Counted from the stretch's first letter, positions 15,976-24,895 are shown. The stretch is DNA of 34,863 nt from Fibrobacter sp. (GCA_012523035.1 JAAYJH010000068.1:1-34863), one strand, 5' to 3'. Program-made: numbers and translations. Notes: a model not told the origin generated them from the letters alone.

Positions 15976-16908
15976 TTAATTTTCTAGGTCTTCTTCTTCG
16001 GCTTCGTCCAGTTGTTTGAGTTTGTTTACAGCAGCGAGTGCTTTTTTAGAATCTTCTTGGTATACAGCACTCATTTTTTGACTGATTAGCTCTAATCGTT
16101 CGCGAATTTTGGCGTTTTTATGATTTTCTCTAAGTGATCGAAGGGCGTGGTCCATTTGCACCACATCTTCTATCTCTGGATAAGAGCTCATGAATGAATA
16201 AAACTTGGCGACATTTTTTTCGTAGTCTTCGTCGAGTTCAATAGCAAGCAAAAAAGGGATCACTCTCAAGCTCAGGAGCTCAAACAAATCTCCCATAAAA
16301 GTACCCAAAGATTGAAACTCGTCAAACACATTGGTGTCGGATTGAGAAATGATGGTGTTTGCTCCATTGGTTTCTATCTGTTTTAATAAATCGTCAATGT
16401 ATTTTATTTCGAGGGTATATACTTGCTCTCTATACATGGCTTGATAAAAAATAGGCAAACTGGTAATGCACAAATGGGCTTGGCTGATTTGCGAAAATTC
16501 TCCGATATAGAATATATCTGCATCTTCTTTTAGTATTTCTTCTTCGGAGTCATAAAAAATCACCTTGGCAGGGACTGGAATGATCTCCATATTTGTAATT
16601 TCTTGGACTCGGTCACGGATGCTTTCTGGATCCATGCCTTCTGGTAAGTCCACCCCCTCTTCTTTGAGATGTTCAATAAATTCTGCAAAACCTTCGGAGT
16701 TAGAGTTGGAACTCATTTCTCGATGAATAAAGTCTTTAAAAGAAGTGTCCTTAAATTCTCCAGAAACCGCTAGCAAATTGTTTTTGATCATGTCTTTAAG
16801 AGGGCCCATACCATTATTGGTATCGGCATTAGGAGCAATTTTAGCATAAACCACTAGACGGCCTAAAAGTTTATTGGGGTCACCTTTCTTTTGTTCTATA
16901 CCTAACAT
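15976..16908 (-). CDS. acidic protein of unknown function
   Basis: 310 residues, no recognised family, no signal peptide or membrane segment. Rich in Glu/Asp, with a very acidic tail (DEAEEEDLEN). It is predicted mainly helical after a short beta-like start (LLGRLVVYAKIAP). The middle contains the hydrophobic segment QISQAHLCITSLPIFYQAMY (~148-167) and ELLSLRVIPFLLAIELDEDY (~213-232), patterns of a buried core. A coiled coil is likely near the end (MSAVYQEDSKKALAAVNKLK). AAGGA 5 bases before the ATG sets the start. It is divergent from the NAT-like gene, so the two may share control. Confidence 0.6.
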   Translation of the reverse strand: MLGIEQKKGDPNKLLGRLVVYAKIAPNADTNNGMGPLKDMIKNNLLAVSGEFKDTSFKDFIHREMSSNSNSEGFAEFIEHLKEEGVDLPEGMDPESIRDRVQEITNMEIIPVPAKVIFYDSEEEILKEDADIFYIGEFSQISQAHLCITSLPIFYQAMYREQVYTLEIKYIDDLLKQIETNGANTIISQSDTNVFDEFQSLGTFMGDLFELLSLRVIPFLLAIELDEDYEKNVAKFYSFMSSYPEIEDVVQMDHALRSLRENHKNAKIRERLELISQKMSAVYQEDSKKALAAVNKLKQLDEAEEEDLEN

Positions 16909-17041
16909 AAAATCCTTTTTAGAGTAAACAAGACATCTTTATTATCTATAATATAAAAAATCCTAGTGCAATAGTTTAGTAAATCTTTGAAGTCTTTTAT
17001 TTAGTGCAAAAACAAATGCTTTTTTATACTATTTTTAGAAA

Positions 17042-17785
17042 ATGGATTTAATATGGAATCAAATTATTGAGCTTTGTGAAAAACTGTCAAACACGACTTA
17101 CGAAAACTTGAGCAAAATTATTCGTTTGGAGGCTGCAGGTTCTGGTCAAAAAGCAAAGCAACTAGACGACTCTATGCAAAATGATTTGGAGTTTTGGATG
17201 GGTGGAGGCACTTGTTTTAGCATGACTTGGTTTTTGTATCAGTCTTTGCTGGATTTGGGTTTAAAAGCCACATTAATCATGGGACACAAAAAAAATCATA
17301 GGAACACTCACTGTGCATTGATTTTGACTTATCAAAGGAAAGAATATTTTTTGGATCCAGGTTATTTGATCTTTGACCCCTTAGAAATACCTCGTTTAGA
17401 AAATCCAAATTCTATGTTTCCTTTGCGACCCAATTCGGTGCAATTGACCAGGACAAAAGACTCTTTATTTTTGTACACAGGAAGCTTTCAAGCTCCCATG
17501 AAGCTTCGATTCGAGTTTGATTTAGCAGGAGTGAGTCTTTTGGATTATAATAGATATTGGGAAGAGAGCTTTTACAAAGAAATGATGGAATACCCAGTTT
17601 TGAATCGCTTAGATAAAAAAAATGGCATTCAATATTATTATCAAAAAGGAAATCTAGTGACCAGGACCGGTGAAGGCTCTAAAATTCAAAAAATTGAGGA
17701 AGACCAACAAGTGAGAGTCTTGAGTGAGTTATTCCATTTAAAGCCAGAAATCGTCGAAAAAGCCCTTTTAATTTTAAAGAATTAA
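17042..17785 (+). CDS. transglutaminase/arylamine N-acetyltransferase-like cysteine enzyme
   Basis: 247 residues. A Cys-His-Asp triad is seen in the right order and spacing: GGGTCFSM (Cys58), NTHCALIL (His90) and FLDPGYLI (Asp105). GG.C...N/T..F...L...G in front of H and D.GY/F is the arrangement of arylamine N-acetyltransferases and of the wider transglutaminase-like fold. The protein is a little shorter than usual NATs (~270) and lacks an obvious acetyl-CoA P-loop, so an amidase or acyltransferase of the fold is equally likely. No signal peptide, so cytosolic. There is no Shine-Dalgarno before the ATG; a TATTTT box ends 6 bases upstream. Confidence 0.6.
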   Translation: MDLIWNQIIELCEKLSNTTYENLSKIIRLEAAGSGQKAKQLDDSMQNDLEFWMGGGTCFSMTWFLYQSLLDLGLKATLIMGHKKNHRNTHCALILTYQRKEYFLDPGYLIFDPLEIPRLENPNSMFPLRPNSVQLTRTKDSLFLYTGSFQAPMKLRFEFDLAGVSLLDYNRYWEESFYKEMMEYPVLNRLDKKNGIQYYYQKGNLVTRTGEGSKIQKIEEDQQVRVLSELFHLKPEIVEKALLILKN

Positions 17786-17820
17786 TGTTTTGTTTCATCT
17801 CAATATTTTAAAGAGGATCA

Positions 17821-18777
17821 ATGTCTAATTTTCGTTTATTATCTAAACCATTAGGTGCCGTGGACCGACTGCTGATTCAAAGTCCAAATAAGTCCGAATT
17901 AGAAATCTTGCTTGGGCATGGGGCTTGTCTCAATGCTTGGCGTGTGGCTCAAAAAGAGGGGCATAGAGAACTTTTGCAAGGCTATTCTACAGAAGAAGAG
18001 TTTTTGCAAATTCAAGCAGATACCAGTGCGGGGGCAAGACTTTCTCCATTTGCAGGGCGTGTGGATCATGCAAAATGGTCTTGGAAGGGAGTGGGTTACC
18101 AATTAAAAAACAATGTTTCTTGGGCTCCTCACGCTCTTCACGGTTTGGTGCATCAAAAGCCATGGCGTTTTGAATCCTTTGAGTCCAATGGCTCTTGGGC
18201 CGAGCTGGTCCTTGCTTATGAATTTAAGGGAGAAGCTGCTTTTCCATTCCCTTTTTTGCTCCAAACAAAAATTATATTCAAAGAAAATGCCTATCAGGTG
18301 GATTCTATTGTCAAAAACATAGGAGATAGTGAAATGCCGTATAGCGAAGGCTATCACCCGTACTATACACTAGGAGCACCCATCAATGAACTTTGCCTAC
18401 AATTGCCACCGGTCCAACAAGCTCTTTTAGATGACTTAGATATTCCCAATGGAAATTTCAAAGATTTTGATCTTTTTGATCAATCCAAGCAGATAGCGGA
18501 GCATTTTATTAACGATTGTTTTGTGTTAAAAGACCCTCAATGCTCCAAAGTGAAACTTTTAAACGAAAACACCAAAGAGTCTTTAGAAATTTGGCAAGAA
18601 AGCTTATACAAATGTATCCAAATTTATACCCCTCCTCACCGAAAAAGCATTGCCATAGAACCCATGACTCATGTGCCCAATGTGTTGAATCATCATCAAG
18701 ATTTATGGGTCTTAGCACCAAATCAAGAAATTTCTAGTTCTTTTGGAGCCTTGTATTTAAGCAAGCCACTTCGATAG
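17821..18777 (+). CDS. aldose 1-epimerase family protein
   Basis: 318 residues of the galactose-mutarotase-like fold, which interconverts alpha and beta anomers of free hexoses. Key features: ARLSPFAGRVDHAKWSWKG (~61-79), the first His in HALHGLVHQKPW (~101-112), the second His in YSEGYHPYYTLG (~175-186), and the glutamate of SIAIEPMTHVPN (~281-292), which serves as catalytic base in the family. Substrate specificity unknown; the YeaD/GalM-like split cannot be settled by eye. AGAGGA 3 bases before the ATG is a good ribosome site. It starts 35 bases after the NAT-like gene, so they probably share a transcript. Confidence 0.85.
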   Translation: MSNFRLLSKPLGAVDRLLIQSPNKSELEILLGHGACLNAWRVAQKEGHRELLQGYSTEEEFLQIQADTSAGARLSPFAGRVDHAKWSWKGVGYQLKNNVSWAPHALHGLVHQKPWRFESFESNGSWAELVLAYEFKGEAAFPFPFLLQTKIIFKENAYQVDSIVKNIGDSEMPYSEGYHPYYTLGAPINELCLQLPPVQQALLDDLDIPNGNFKDFDLFDQSKQIAEHFINDCFVLKDPQCSKVKLLNENTKESLEIWQESLYKCIQIYTPPHRKSIAIEPMTHVPNVLNHHQDLWVLAPNQEISSSFGALYLSKPLR

Positions 18778-18879
18778 CACCAGGTCCGAGTGTCCACACA
18801 CAAAAGCTTTTTAACTCCATGCGTGTGTTTTAAAGAATCCAAACCACAAATGCAAATAAAAATTAAAGAGAAAAACAAA

Positions 18880-18945
18880 CTTGCAAAGCATTGGAGTGTG
18901 ATTATACTATGGTGTACATTTTTTAGCTGTTTAATAGTGTATAAT
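18880..18945 (+). promoter_or_regulatory. promoter region of the CotH gene
   Basis: Two candidates: TTGCAA (18880-18885), 17 bases, TATACT (18903-18908); and a perfect TATAAT at 18940-18945 with no good -35. Start codons lie at 18986 or 18992, giving a 5' leader of 35-80 bases. Confidence 0.4.
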
Positions 18946-18985
18946 AAAATATAAATGCTCTTATGAGTGGATTAGAATTTAGATT

Positions 18986-21766
18986 ATGGGTATGAAATAT
19001 TTAACTAAAGCATCCTTATTTATTTTGCTGTTGTTGTGGGCATGTACTTCGGATCCAGATGTCAAAAAATCTAAACCTACAGAGGTGGATCCTCCTGATG
19101 AGCCATCTATAGAAAACAAAGACACTACAGATTTGACTTATGTAGGAAATTCTCCCGTTTGGATTACCGAAATAGACAGTAGAAATAGTTTTTATAAAGA
19201 TGCCGATGGCGAAGACCCGGGATGGGTAGAACTATATAACCCAGCAGATACCGCTGTGAATTTAAAAGGACTTTCATTTTTAAATGCAAAAGCTCAGGCT
19301 AAAAAATGGACCTTTGGCGATGTTTGGGTGCCAGCAAAGTCTTATATTGTGGTTTTCTTTTCAGAAAAAAATCTAATCGATGCTTTGCCTGAGTCGGATT
19401 CTACCGATATGATGGGGACCGGTTGTTGGGGGTGGGCAGATAGTGATCCTAATACTAAACCAGCGCCTGGAGCGAGTACAATATCTCCAGTAGGTACAAA
19501 CTACTGCTACACCAAAGATTCAAAAAGATATTTTGGAGCAAAAATGCAGTTAAAAGAGACTCTAGCCTTGCCTTGGCAGAGTGCGGCTGCCTTTTTGGGG
19601 GTGAAATCTAGCGATGCAGATGATAATATCGATATCAGCAAGGCCAACGAATTGTTGTTTACTGGGTATCTCTCTGCAGGCGTAGAAGTAGAAGTTCGAT
19701 TGGCTCAAAGTGATTTGGAAGATTTTGAAGCGTGGTCAAGTGTGGTTAAAGGTACTGGAGACTCTAACACTACTTACAAGGTGTTGATTCCACAAAACAC
19801 TAAGTTTCCAGATTTAACACAAATATATGGAGTGCGAATTTCTCCCTTGCCTAGTGAGCGAAGACTTGTAGAGTTTGATTTTCACTCTATACTGACTCGA
19901 TTTGGTGGTTCACCAGCCCACACTTCTTTTAAATTGAGCAAATCTGGAGGCAATCTCTATTTGGTCAATGCGGATTTAGAGATTTTAGATTCTGCTTCTT
20001 ACCCGGCTCTACCTCCTCAAAAATCTTGGGCCAAAAACACTAAAGGAGTGTGGGGTTTTGCAGACCCTAGCCCTGGAGCCGATGTGCTTGGTGCTGTATA
20101 TACTGAGCAACTAGGGGTCATTGATTTGCCTGCTTCTGGGTTTTTTACAGAAAGTTTTGAAGTTCAATTGTTTGGAAAAGACGGAGAAGATTTACGCTGT
20201 GAAATGGGAGGAGCAGTCCCTACCGAATCCAGTAAAGCATACAATGAGGCTGTGACTATTTCTTTGAGCACGGTGCTTCGTTGTGCTCTATTTAGAGAGG
20301 GGGCCCTAGCAGGTCCAGTGATGACCAGGACTTATTTAATGCATCGAAGGCCCGATTTGCCTGTGGTGATGATCAGTGGAAATCCATTGAGTCTCTTTGA
20401 TCCAGATTCCGGTATTTATATGCCGGGGCCAAATGCCAGTTCGGAAATGCCTTACTATGGAGCTAATTTTTGGTTAGACAAAGAGCTACCTATCCACATA
20501 GAATTTTTTGAAGCAACTTCGATAAAGCCTGATTTTTCTTTGGATGCGGGCTTTAAAATTTTTGGAAATTATAGCCGTTCTCACGATAAAAAGTCGGTAT
20601 CGATTCACTTTAGAGAAGATTATGGAGAAACGAGACTGAATTATACATTGTTTCCAGAATACCCAGAGCTCACGCGTTTCAAATCGTTTATTTTAAGGAA
20701 TGGTGGAAACAGTTATGGTTTAGATTATATTCGAGATATGCTGGCAAGCTCTATCACAAAAGGTTTGGGGGTGGACTATCAAAAAGGGCGAGCTGCTGTG
20801 GTATTTTATAATGGAGACTATTATGGAATCCACAATATTCGAGAAAGGTCTAATAAATATTATTTTGAGACTAACTACGATATAGACCCTTTGAACATTG
20901 ATCTGTTAAAAGCAGGGAACGAGGTCAGTGCTGGCAGTGCTTTGGGCTATATAGAGATGATGGATTGGATCGACAAAAATGGAGTGGTTTCACAAGAAAA
21001 TTATGATTATATAGCTTCTCTAATAGATATAGACAATTATTTGAACTATATGCATATCGAGATTTTCAATGACAATAGAGATTGGCCAGGAAACAATCTT
21101 AAAAAATGGCGAACCAGAACTCCAGTCTCTCGCTGGAAATGGATTTTGTACGATCAAGATTTTGGCTGGGGTTATCCATATTCTTCGGATAAAAGTAATA
21201 TTTTTGCCTTTGTCACTGCCACCAGTGGCCCTAGTTGGCCCAATGGTCCCGAACATACGCTTTTGCTTAGAAAACTTTTAGAAAATGAGTCTTTTAAGCT
21301 AGCCTTTATCAACCGATTCTCTACATTAGTGGCAACTTATTTTACAGAAGAGCGGTTGATGGCTCGTATAGATGAATTGATGAATGATATTCAGAGTGAA
21401 GTATATTATGATAAAGAGAAATGGTACGACAACTGGCAAAAAAGACAGGTAAATGCACAGTTAGATACTATTAAAAGTTTTGCTAAAAATCGTCAAGCAT
21501 TGGTTTTGAATCAGTTACAGAGTCACTTTAAGTTGGGAGAATTTAAAACTCTTGAACTGAGTGTATCAGGACCAGGTCAGATGAGTGTGCATGGTTTGCC
21601 TTTGCTCAAAAATGCTAGTGTTTCGTTTTTTGAAGGGCTTCCTGTTTTGCTTGCTGCAGTGCCAAAGGCAGGGGGAGTTTTTGTGCGTTGGAGCGATGGA
21701 GAAACTCAAAACCCGCGTTTGATTATGCCAGAAAGCTTTGATGCTTTAAAAGCAGAGTTCAAATAA
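18986..21766 (+). CDS. large CotH-family lipoprotein with lamin-tail domain
   Basis: 926 residues. The lipoprotein signal ends in LLWAC (Cys20). Domains in order: lamin-tail domain (~50-125: VWITEIDSR, GWVELYNPADTAVNLKGLSF), a beta region, a chitobiase C-terminal-like domain (~372-455: FFTESFEVQLFGKDGEDLRC), the CotH domain (~460-830), and a final beta repeat (~850-926: FVRWSDGETQNPR). The CotH core has SHDKKSVSIHFREDYG, FILRNGGNSYG, DYYGIHNIRERSNKY and the acidic LYDQDFGWGY (~720-730) that holds the metal-binding aspartates. CotH proteins are atypical kinases, in spores acting on coat proteins; in cell-surface bacterial versions the target is unknown. A second ATG at 18992 is possible. Stands alone, followed by a TPR gene after 106 bases. 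Confidence 0.85.
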   Translation: MGMKYLTKASLFILLLLWACTSDPDVKKSKPTEVDPPDEPSIENKDTTDLTYVGNSPVWITEIDSRNSFYKDADGEDPGWVELYNPADTAVNLKGLSFLNAKAQAKKWTFGDVWVPAKSYIVVFFSEKNLIDALPESDSTDMMGTGCWGWADSDPNTKPAPGASTISPVGTNYCYTKDSKRYFGAKMQLKETLALPWQSAAAFLGVKSSDADDNIDISKANELLFTGYLSAGVEVEVRLAQSDLEDFEAWSSVVKGTGDSNTTYKVLIPQNTKFPDLTQIYGVRISPLPSERRLVEFDFHSILTRFGGSPAHTSFKLSKSGGNLYLVNADLEILDSASYPALPPQKSWAKNTKGVWGFADPSPGADVLGAVYTEQLGVIDLPASGFFTESFEVQLFGKDGEDLRCEMGGAVPTESSKAYNEAVTISLSTVLRCALFREGALAGPVMTRTYLMHRRPDLPVVMISGNPLSLFDPDSGIYMPGPNASSEMPYYGANFWLDKELPIHIEFFEATSIKPDFSLDAGFKIFGNYSRSHDKKSVSIHFREDYGETRLNYTLFPEYPELTRFKSFILRNGGNSYGLDYIRDMLASSITKGLGVDYQKGRAAVVFYNGDYYGIHNIRERSNKYYFETNYDIDPLNIDLLKAGNEVSAGSALGYIEMMDWIDKNGVVSQENYDYIASLIDIDNYLNYMHIEIFNDNRDWPGNNLKKWRTRTPVSRWKWILYDQDFGWGYPYSSDKSNIFAFVTATSGPSWPNGPEHTLLLRKLLENESFKLAFINRFSTLVATYFTEERLMARIDELMNDIQSEVYYDKEKWYDNWQKRQVNAQLDTIKSFAKNRQALVLNQLQSHFKLGEFKTLELSVSGPGQMSVHGLPLLKNASVSFFEGLPVLLAAVPKAGGVFVRWSDGETQNPRLIMPESFDALKAEFK

Positions 21767-21792
21767 AGCGAATCTTTGTTTCTTTGGCTTTA

Positions 21793-21818
21793 AAAACCAG
21801 GCGCTTCTGAAACTTCAT
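21793..21818 (+). repeat. dispersed 27-bp intergenic repeat, GAAG form, copy 4
   Basis: AAAACCAGGCGCTTCTGAAA followed by CTTCAT; the only GAAG-type copy in this orientation. It begins 27 bases after the CotH stop codon. Confidence 0.85.
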
Positions 21819-21872
21819 ACAATAAATACTAATTTTTATGTAGTATTTTAGTTTGGATTGTCTAGGTTTTTA

Positions 21873-22808
21873 ATGTCAAAATATATGCTAAAGCCATTGC
21901 AGGTGTTTGTTTTCTTGAGTTTTTTTCTTTTGTTGGGAGTAAAAACGGAGGCAAAAGAAACGAGCTTTGCTCTGGATGAGTTTTCTGCGAGTGTGGTGCA
22001 GGCAGTGGTCGAAAAAACGATGCTTCAAGATTATGATGGAGCTATAAAAGAATTGAGGGCTTTGGAGCCTTCTGTGGCGTGTGTTTTGCACGGGATGATT
22101 TTGACCAGCCGTTTCGATGATTTAGGGGATACTTTGGATATTCAAAAGGCCATTCTCCAGTTGAATCAGTGTAAAGCAAAAAAAGAGTGGAAAGCTTTGG
22201 GACAGCTACAATTGGGCTTTGCTTTGGTGCAAAATGGAAATTCTATCAAAGGAGCTTTGAGTACCAGAGAGGCGGCACAGTTTTTTAAAGACAAAGAATC
22301 TACAGATGCAAAAGCTTTTTATGCGATTTATGGGTATTATTTAGACCAAAGTTTAAGGCATATCCCTTTTGTTTCTGATAAAAGAAAGAAATATATAGAT
22401 GATTTAAAGTGGGGTGCAGAAAATTCTAAATATTTTTCTTATGTGTTTACAAGTCCTTTGGTGTGGATTTATTATGACCGCGAAGAATATGAACAAGCAC
22501 TGCATTTGATAGAAAAAGTATTGAAAAAATTCCCTAGAAATCGAGTTTTTTTACAAAACAAAGCCGATATGCTTTATAAATTAAAACGATTCGATGAAGC
22601 TATTCAAGTTTATTTGTTTAGTGTGCAAGAGTATTATTACGATGCTCCTTTTTCGATCCGCTATTGGTGTGCCGTGGCAAACTTGGTGAAAATTTATAGG
22701 GACAAGGGAGACTTAGAAAAAAGTGCTCACTGGCGTGAAAAACTCGACGATAAAGCATTTATAGCACTAAAAAAGTGGCTGGACCCTTCTATTTTATCTG
22801 ATTTGTAA
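21873..22808 (+). CDS. secreted TPR-repeat protein
   Basis: About 311 residues from the ATG at 21873 (a TTG five codons earlier, at 21858, is less likely). A signal peptide (LQVFVFLSFFLLLGVKTEA) is followed by helical TPR-type repeats, clearest near the end: YYDREEYEQALHLIEKVLKK, NKADMLYKLKRFDEAIQVYL, NLVKIYRDKGDLEKSAHWRE. These give a scaffold for binding other proteins in the periplasm. The first part (DEFSASVVQAVVEKTMLQDY then DGAIKEL) also fits a repeat. I cannot assign a partner; the CotH gene upstream is the only neighbour on the same strand. Confidence 0.7.
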   Translation: MSKYMLKPLQVFVFLSFFLLLGVKTEAKETSFALDEFSASVVQAVVEKTMLQDYDGAIKELRALEPSVACVLHGMILTSRFDDLGDTLDIQKAILQLNQCKAKKEWKALGQLQLGFALVQNGNSIKGALSTREAAQFFKDKESTDAKAFYAIYGYYLDQSLRHIPFVSDKRKKYIDDLKWGAENSKYFSYVFTSPLVWIYYDREEYEQALHLIEKVLKKFPRNRVFLQNKADMLYKLKRFDEAIQVYLFSVQEYYYDAPFSIRYWCAVANLVKIYRDKGDLEKSAHWREKLDDKAFIALKKWLDPSILSDL

Positions 22809-22926
22809 AATAATAATTTACAGTTAATTTTTTCGCATTGCATTCGTCTATGTAAATGAGTTTTAAATCATTAAAAACATAGATGCATTCAAAAGTGCAT
22901 TTAGTATAGATACACAAGGATATGCA

Positions 22927-23592
22927 ATGCAAGAAAAAGAGATAGTAGGATTGTTCATAGATGGATTCACCTTTAAGAAAGTAAATGAATATTACCGCTT
23001 CCATCATTGTCGAAAATCGTCCATCGATTTTAGAGGCTTTAAAAATTGGGTGTCTCATATGGTACAGTCCAAATTGAAACTAAAAAATATTTTTTTAGAA
23101 TGTCATTACTATCACCCCTATGAATGTCCAAGTAAAAACACTCGCTTTCAACATTTGGGCACGCAAAGGCTAGAGTCTAAATTAGTAGAAGCAGGTATCC
23201 AAGTCCATTACAATCAAGTCTCTCCACATATCCATTTTGAACGCAAAAACACCACTATTATCCGCCCCAATTTAAGCTTAATAGACGACGCTCTCATGTT
23301 TTCTATCTATAAGAAAATCAACGCTGTGGTTTTAGTGAGCACTCAAGGGCAATTTTCTAACTTGCTCACACAATTAAAAAACTTAAATATCCCCACCATC
23401 AGTTTAGGGTGGGACTTTGAATACCCAAGCTCGGGCTACACCGCAAAATGGCACACTGACCTTCAAATTAAAGAAAAAAGTGTGCACTATGTCCCTATGG
23501 AAAAGGTCATGGAAAACACAATGGATAATATAGATGGAGTTATTATCAATAGGATGTTTTTAAAAAATAAAAAACTCAGTATTAATTTATAA
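22927..23592 (+). CDS. NYN-domain (LabA/DUF88-like) protein with altered active site
   Basis: 221 residues. GLFIDGFTF (8-16) opens the domain like the FIDGxN strand of NYN/LabA RNase-fold proteins. NLSLIDDALMFSIYKKI (115-131) matches the second acidic segment, and AVVLVSTQGQFSNLLTQLKN (133-152) matches the usual ILISGDGDFxPLV. Asp12 and Asp120/121 are present, but the SGDGDF aspartates are replaced (STQGQF, 138-143) and the Asn of DGxN is Thr15. The protein may bind RNA without cutting, or have lost function. AAGGA 7 bases upstream supports the ATG. Its second half is much richer in C than its neighbours on the same strand. Confidence 0.7.
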   Translation: MQEKEIVGLFIDGFTFKKVNEYYRFHHCRKSSIDFRGFKNWVSHMVQSKLKLKNIFLECHYYHPYECPSKNTRFQHLGTQRLESKLVEAGIQVHYNQVSPHIHFERKNTTIIRPNLSLIDDALMFSIYKKINAVVLVSTQGQFSNLLTQLKNLNIPTISLGWDFEYPSSGYTAKWHTDLQIKEKSVHYVPMEKVMENTMDNIDGVIINRMFLKNKKLSINL

Positions 23593-23924
23593 AATGAATC
23601 CTCTGTGGTACAAATTGGTAAAAGTAAAGGAAGTAATTTCTAATCGCCGTGCGTTTTTAATCTTTCAGTTTTAATAAGCTGCTTTAATGGTATCATTTTT
23701 TAAGTATACCCACAATGAAGGCGTTTTTTATAGATGAATGAACAAAGTTTTGTTTTAAATTCAAATCAAGCAGGTCTGTTTTGTGAATAGAAAACAATCA
23801 CTTTCTAATTTGTTTTTGACTCTGCTGATTTGGCTGTTTTAATAAAAAGACTGCACTTCGAAAATCTTAGTGCAGCAGATTTTGACAAGTTCAATGCAGT
23901 GCATTTCGAAGCAACTGTGTGTTT
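23593..23924. other. gene-free stretch between NYN and outer-membrane protein genes
   Basis: 332 bases with no credible ORF. The first 200 are AT-rich and featureless; the last 80 carry structured sequence around 23851-23903, including a terminator for the - strand gene. Confidence 0.5.
23841..23875 (-). terminator. terminator-like hairpin of the outer-membrane protein gene
   Basis: Reading on the - strand: CTGCACT, an 11-base loop, AGTGCAG (23875 down to 23851), then TCTTTTTATT. Perfect 7-bp stem; moderate T tract. Confidence 0.6.
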
Positions 23925-24794
23925 TTAAAGTTTTAACTTCAGTTCTTTTTGTCTTTTGGATAAGAAAGTCCAAGTGAGTCTGGCTCCAACAAACATTGCA
24001 TCGCCTTTAACTTCTGGATCGCCCAAGATCCAAGACTCATTTCCGCCTTCTGTGATTTTAAATTCACTGTATCTCACATAGCGGTAACCTCCATAAACTC
24101 CAAAAGAAATGGGGTCTATGTTGAGTCGAAGCTCTAGCTCTGCATGGGCCGTGGCAGCAAAGTTGCTATAATACCGGTCTTTGGTACTGACGACACCACT
24201 TTTTTCATAACCTATACCTTTTAAGGCATCTAGATTGGTTTTTGTACCCACTTTAATAAAATCATAATTAGAAGGAAAGTGGATATTGAGTAAATTAAAA
24301 CCTAATCCAGCAGCGGGAATAAGGTTGATCACACTCTGTTCGTTGAGGAGTTTCCAAGCAAAAAGCCAGTCTAGTCCATAAGAATACCAGCGAGCATCGT
24401 AGAGTTTATTATTGAAATCTCCAAATTTTGCTGGTTTTTTAGAAGTTTGGGTAGGAGTGAAGTGCAAATTAAACCAGGTCATGAGTTGTTTGTATTCGGC
24501 TCCTAAATTAATATTTAGACCAATAGTATGTTTGGTGAACTTTCTATAGTTCCTGGCTTCGGAGTCTAAATCCAGATACACAAAATTACTGTCGACATCG
24601 ACTATCACGCTAGAGTGTCTAAATAAAAGGCTATTCACATAGTTCACATGCTCTGAACTCATATTACGATATTCACCACCAAAAGAGATAAAACCTCGGA
24701 CCAGAGTTTTGTCGTAAAAAGTCTCAGAAGCGTATAAGCTGGCTGATAAAAATAAAACACATATTGCAAAAAAAGAAGTTAGTTTTGTTTTCAT
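23925..24794 (-). CDS. outer-membrane beta-barrel-like protein of unknown function
   Basis: 289 residues. The signal peptide FFAICVLFLSASLYA is cleaved before SETFYD. The mature part alternates short aromatic-bounded strands and glycine turns (VRGFISFGGEYRN, LTSLD-like turns, TIGLNINLGAEYKQ, PAAGLGFNLLNI, SFGVYGGYRYVRY) and ends with a strand, MFVGARLTWTFLS. This is the pattern of a small porin-like barrel; no specific family recognised. Unusually for a barrel, a short KRQKELKLKL tail follows the last strand. GGAG lies 10 bases before the ATG. It is divergent from the metal-chelate binding lipoprotein gene, leaving 100 bases for two promoters, which might place both under shared control. Confidence 0.6.
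   Translation of the reverse strand: MKTKLTSFFAICVLFLSASLYASETFYDKTLVRGFISFGGEYRNMSSEHVNYVNSLLFRHSSVIVDVDSNFVYLDLDSEARNYRKFTKHTIGLNINLGAEYKQLMTWFNLHFTPTQTSKKPAKFGDFNNKLYDARWYSYGLDWLFAWKLLNEQSVINLIPAAGLGFNLLNIHFPSNYDFIKVGTKTNLDALKGIGYEKSGVVSTKDRYYSNFAATAHAELELRLNIDPISFGVYGGYRYVRYSEFKITEGGNESWILGDPEVKGDAMFVGARLTWTFLSKRQKELKLKL
24719..24742 (-). repeat. possible interrupted copy of the dispersed repeat inside a signal-peptide region
   Basis: AAGTCTCAGAAGCG, identical over 14 bases to repeat copy 3, then six bases, then CTGGCT. On the coding strand it encodes SASLYASET of the outer-membrane protein signal peptide. It could be coincidence. Confidence 0.35.
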
Positions 24795-24895
24795 ATGACG
24801 CGAACTCCATAAAAGGCATTATCTCATTTAAAATACATTATCTATGAAAATAGTAAATAGAAAAAAACATAAATCATTCAATATCAAGGCTTTAT

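Noticed and set aside
22789-23058. 89-codon - strand ORF
   Set aside because: Antisense to the TPR and NYN genes and the gap between them; low-complexity translation.
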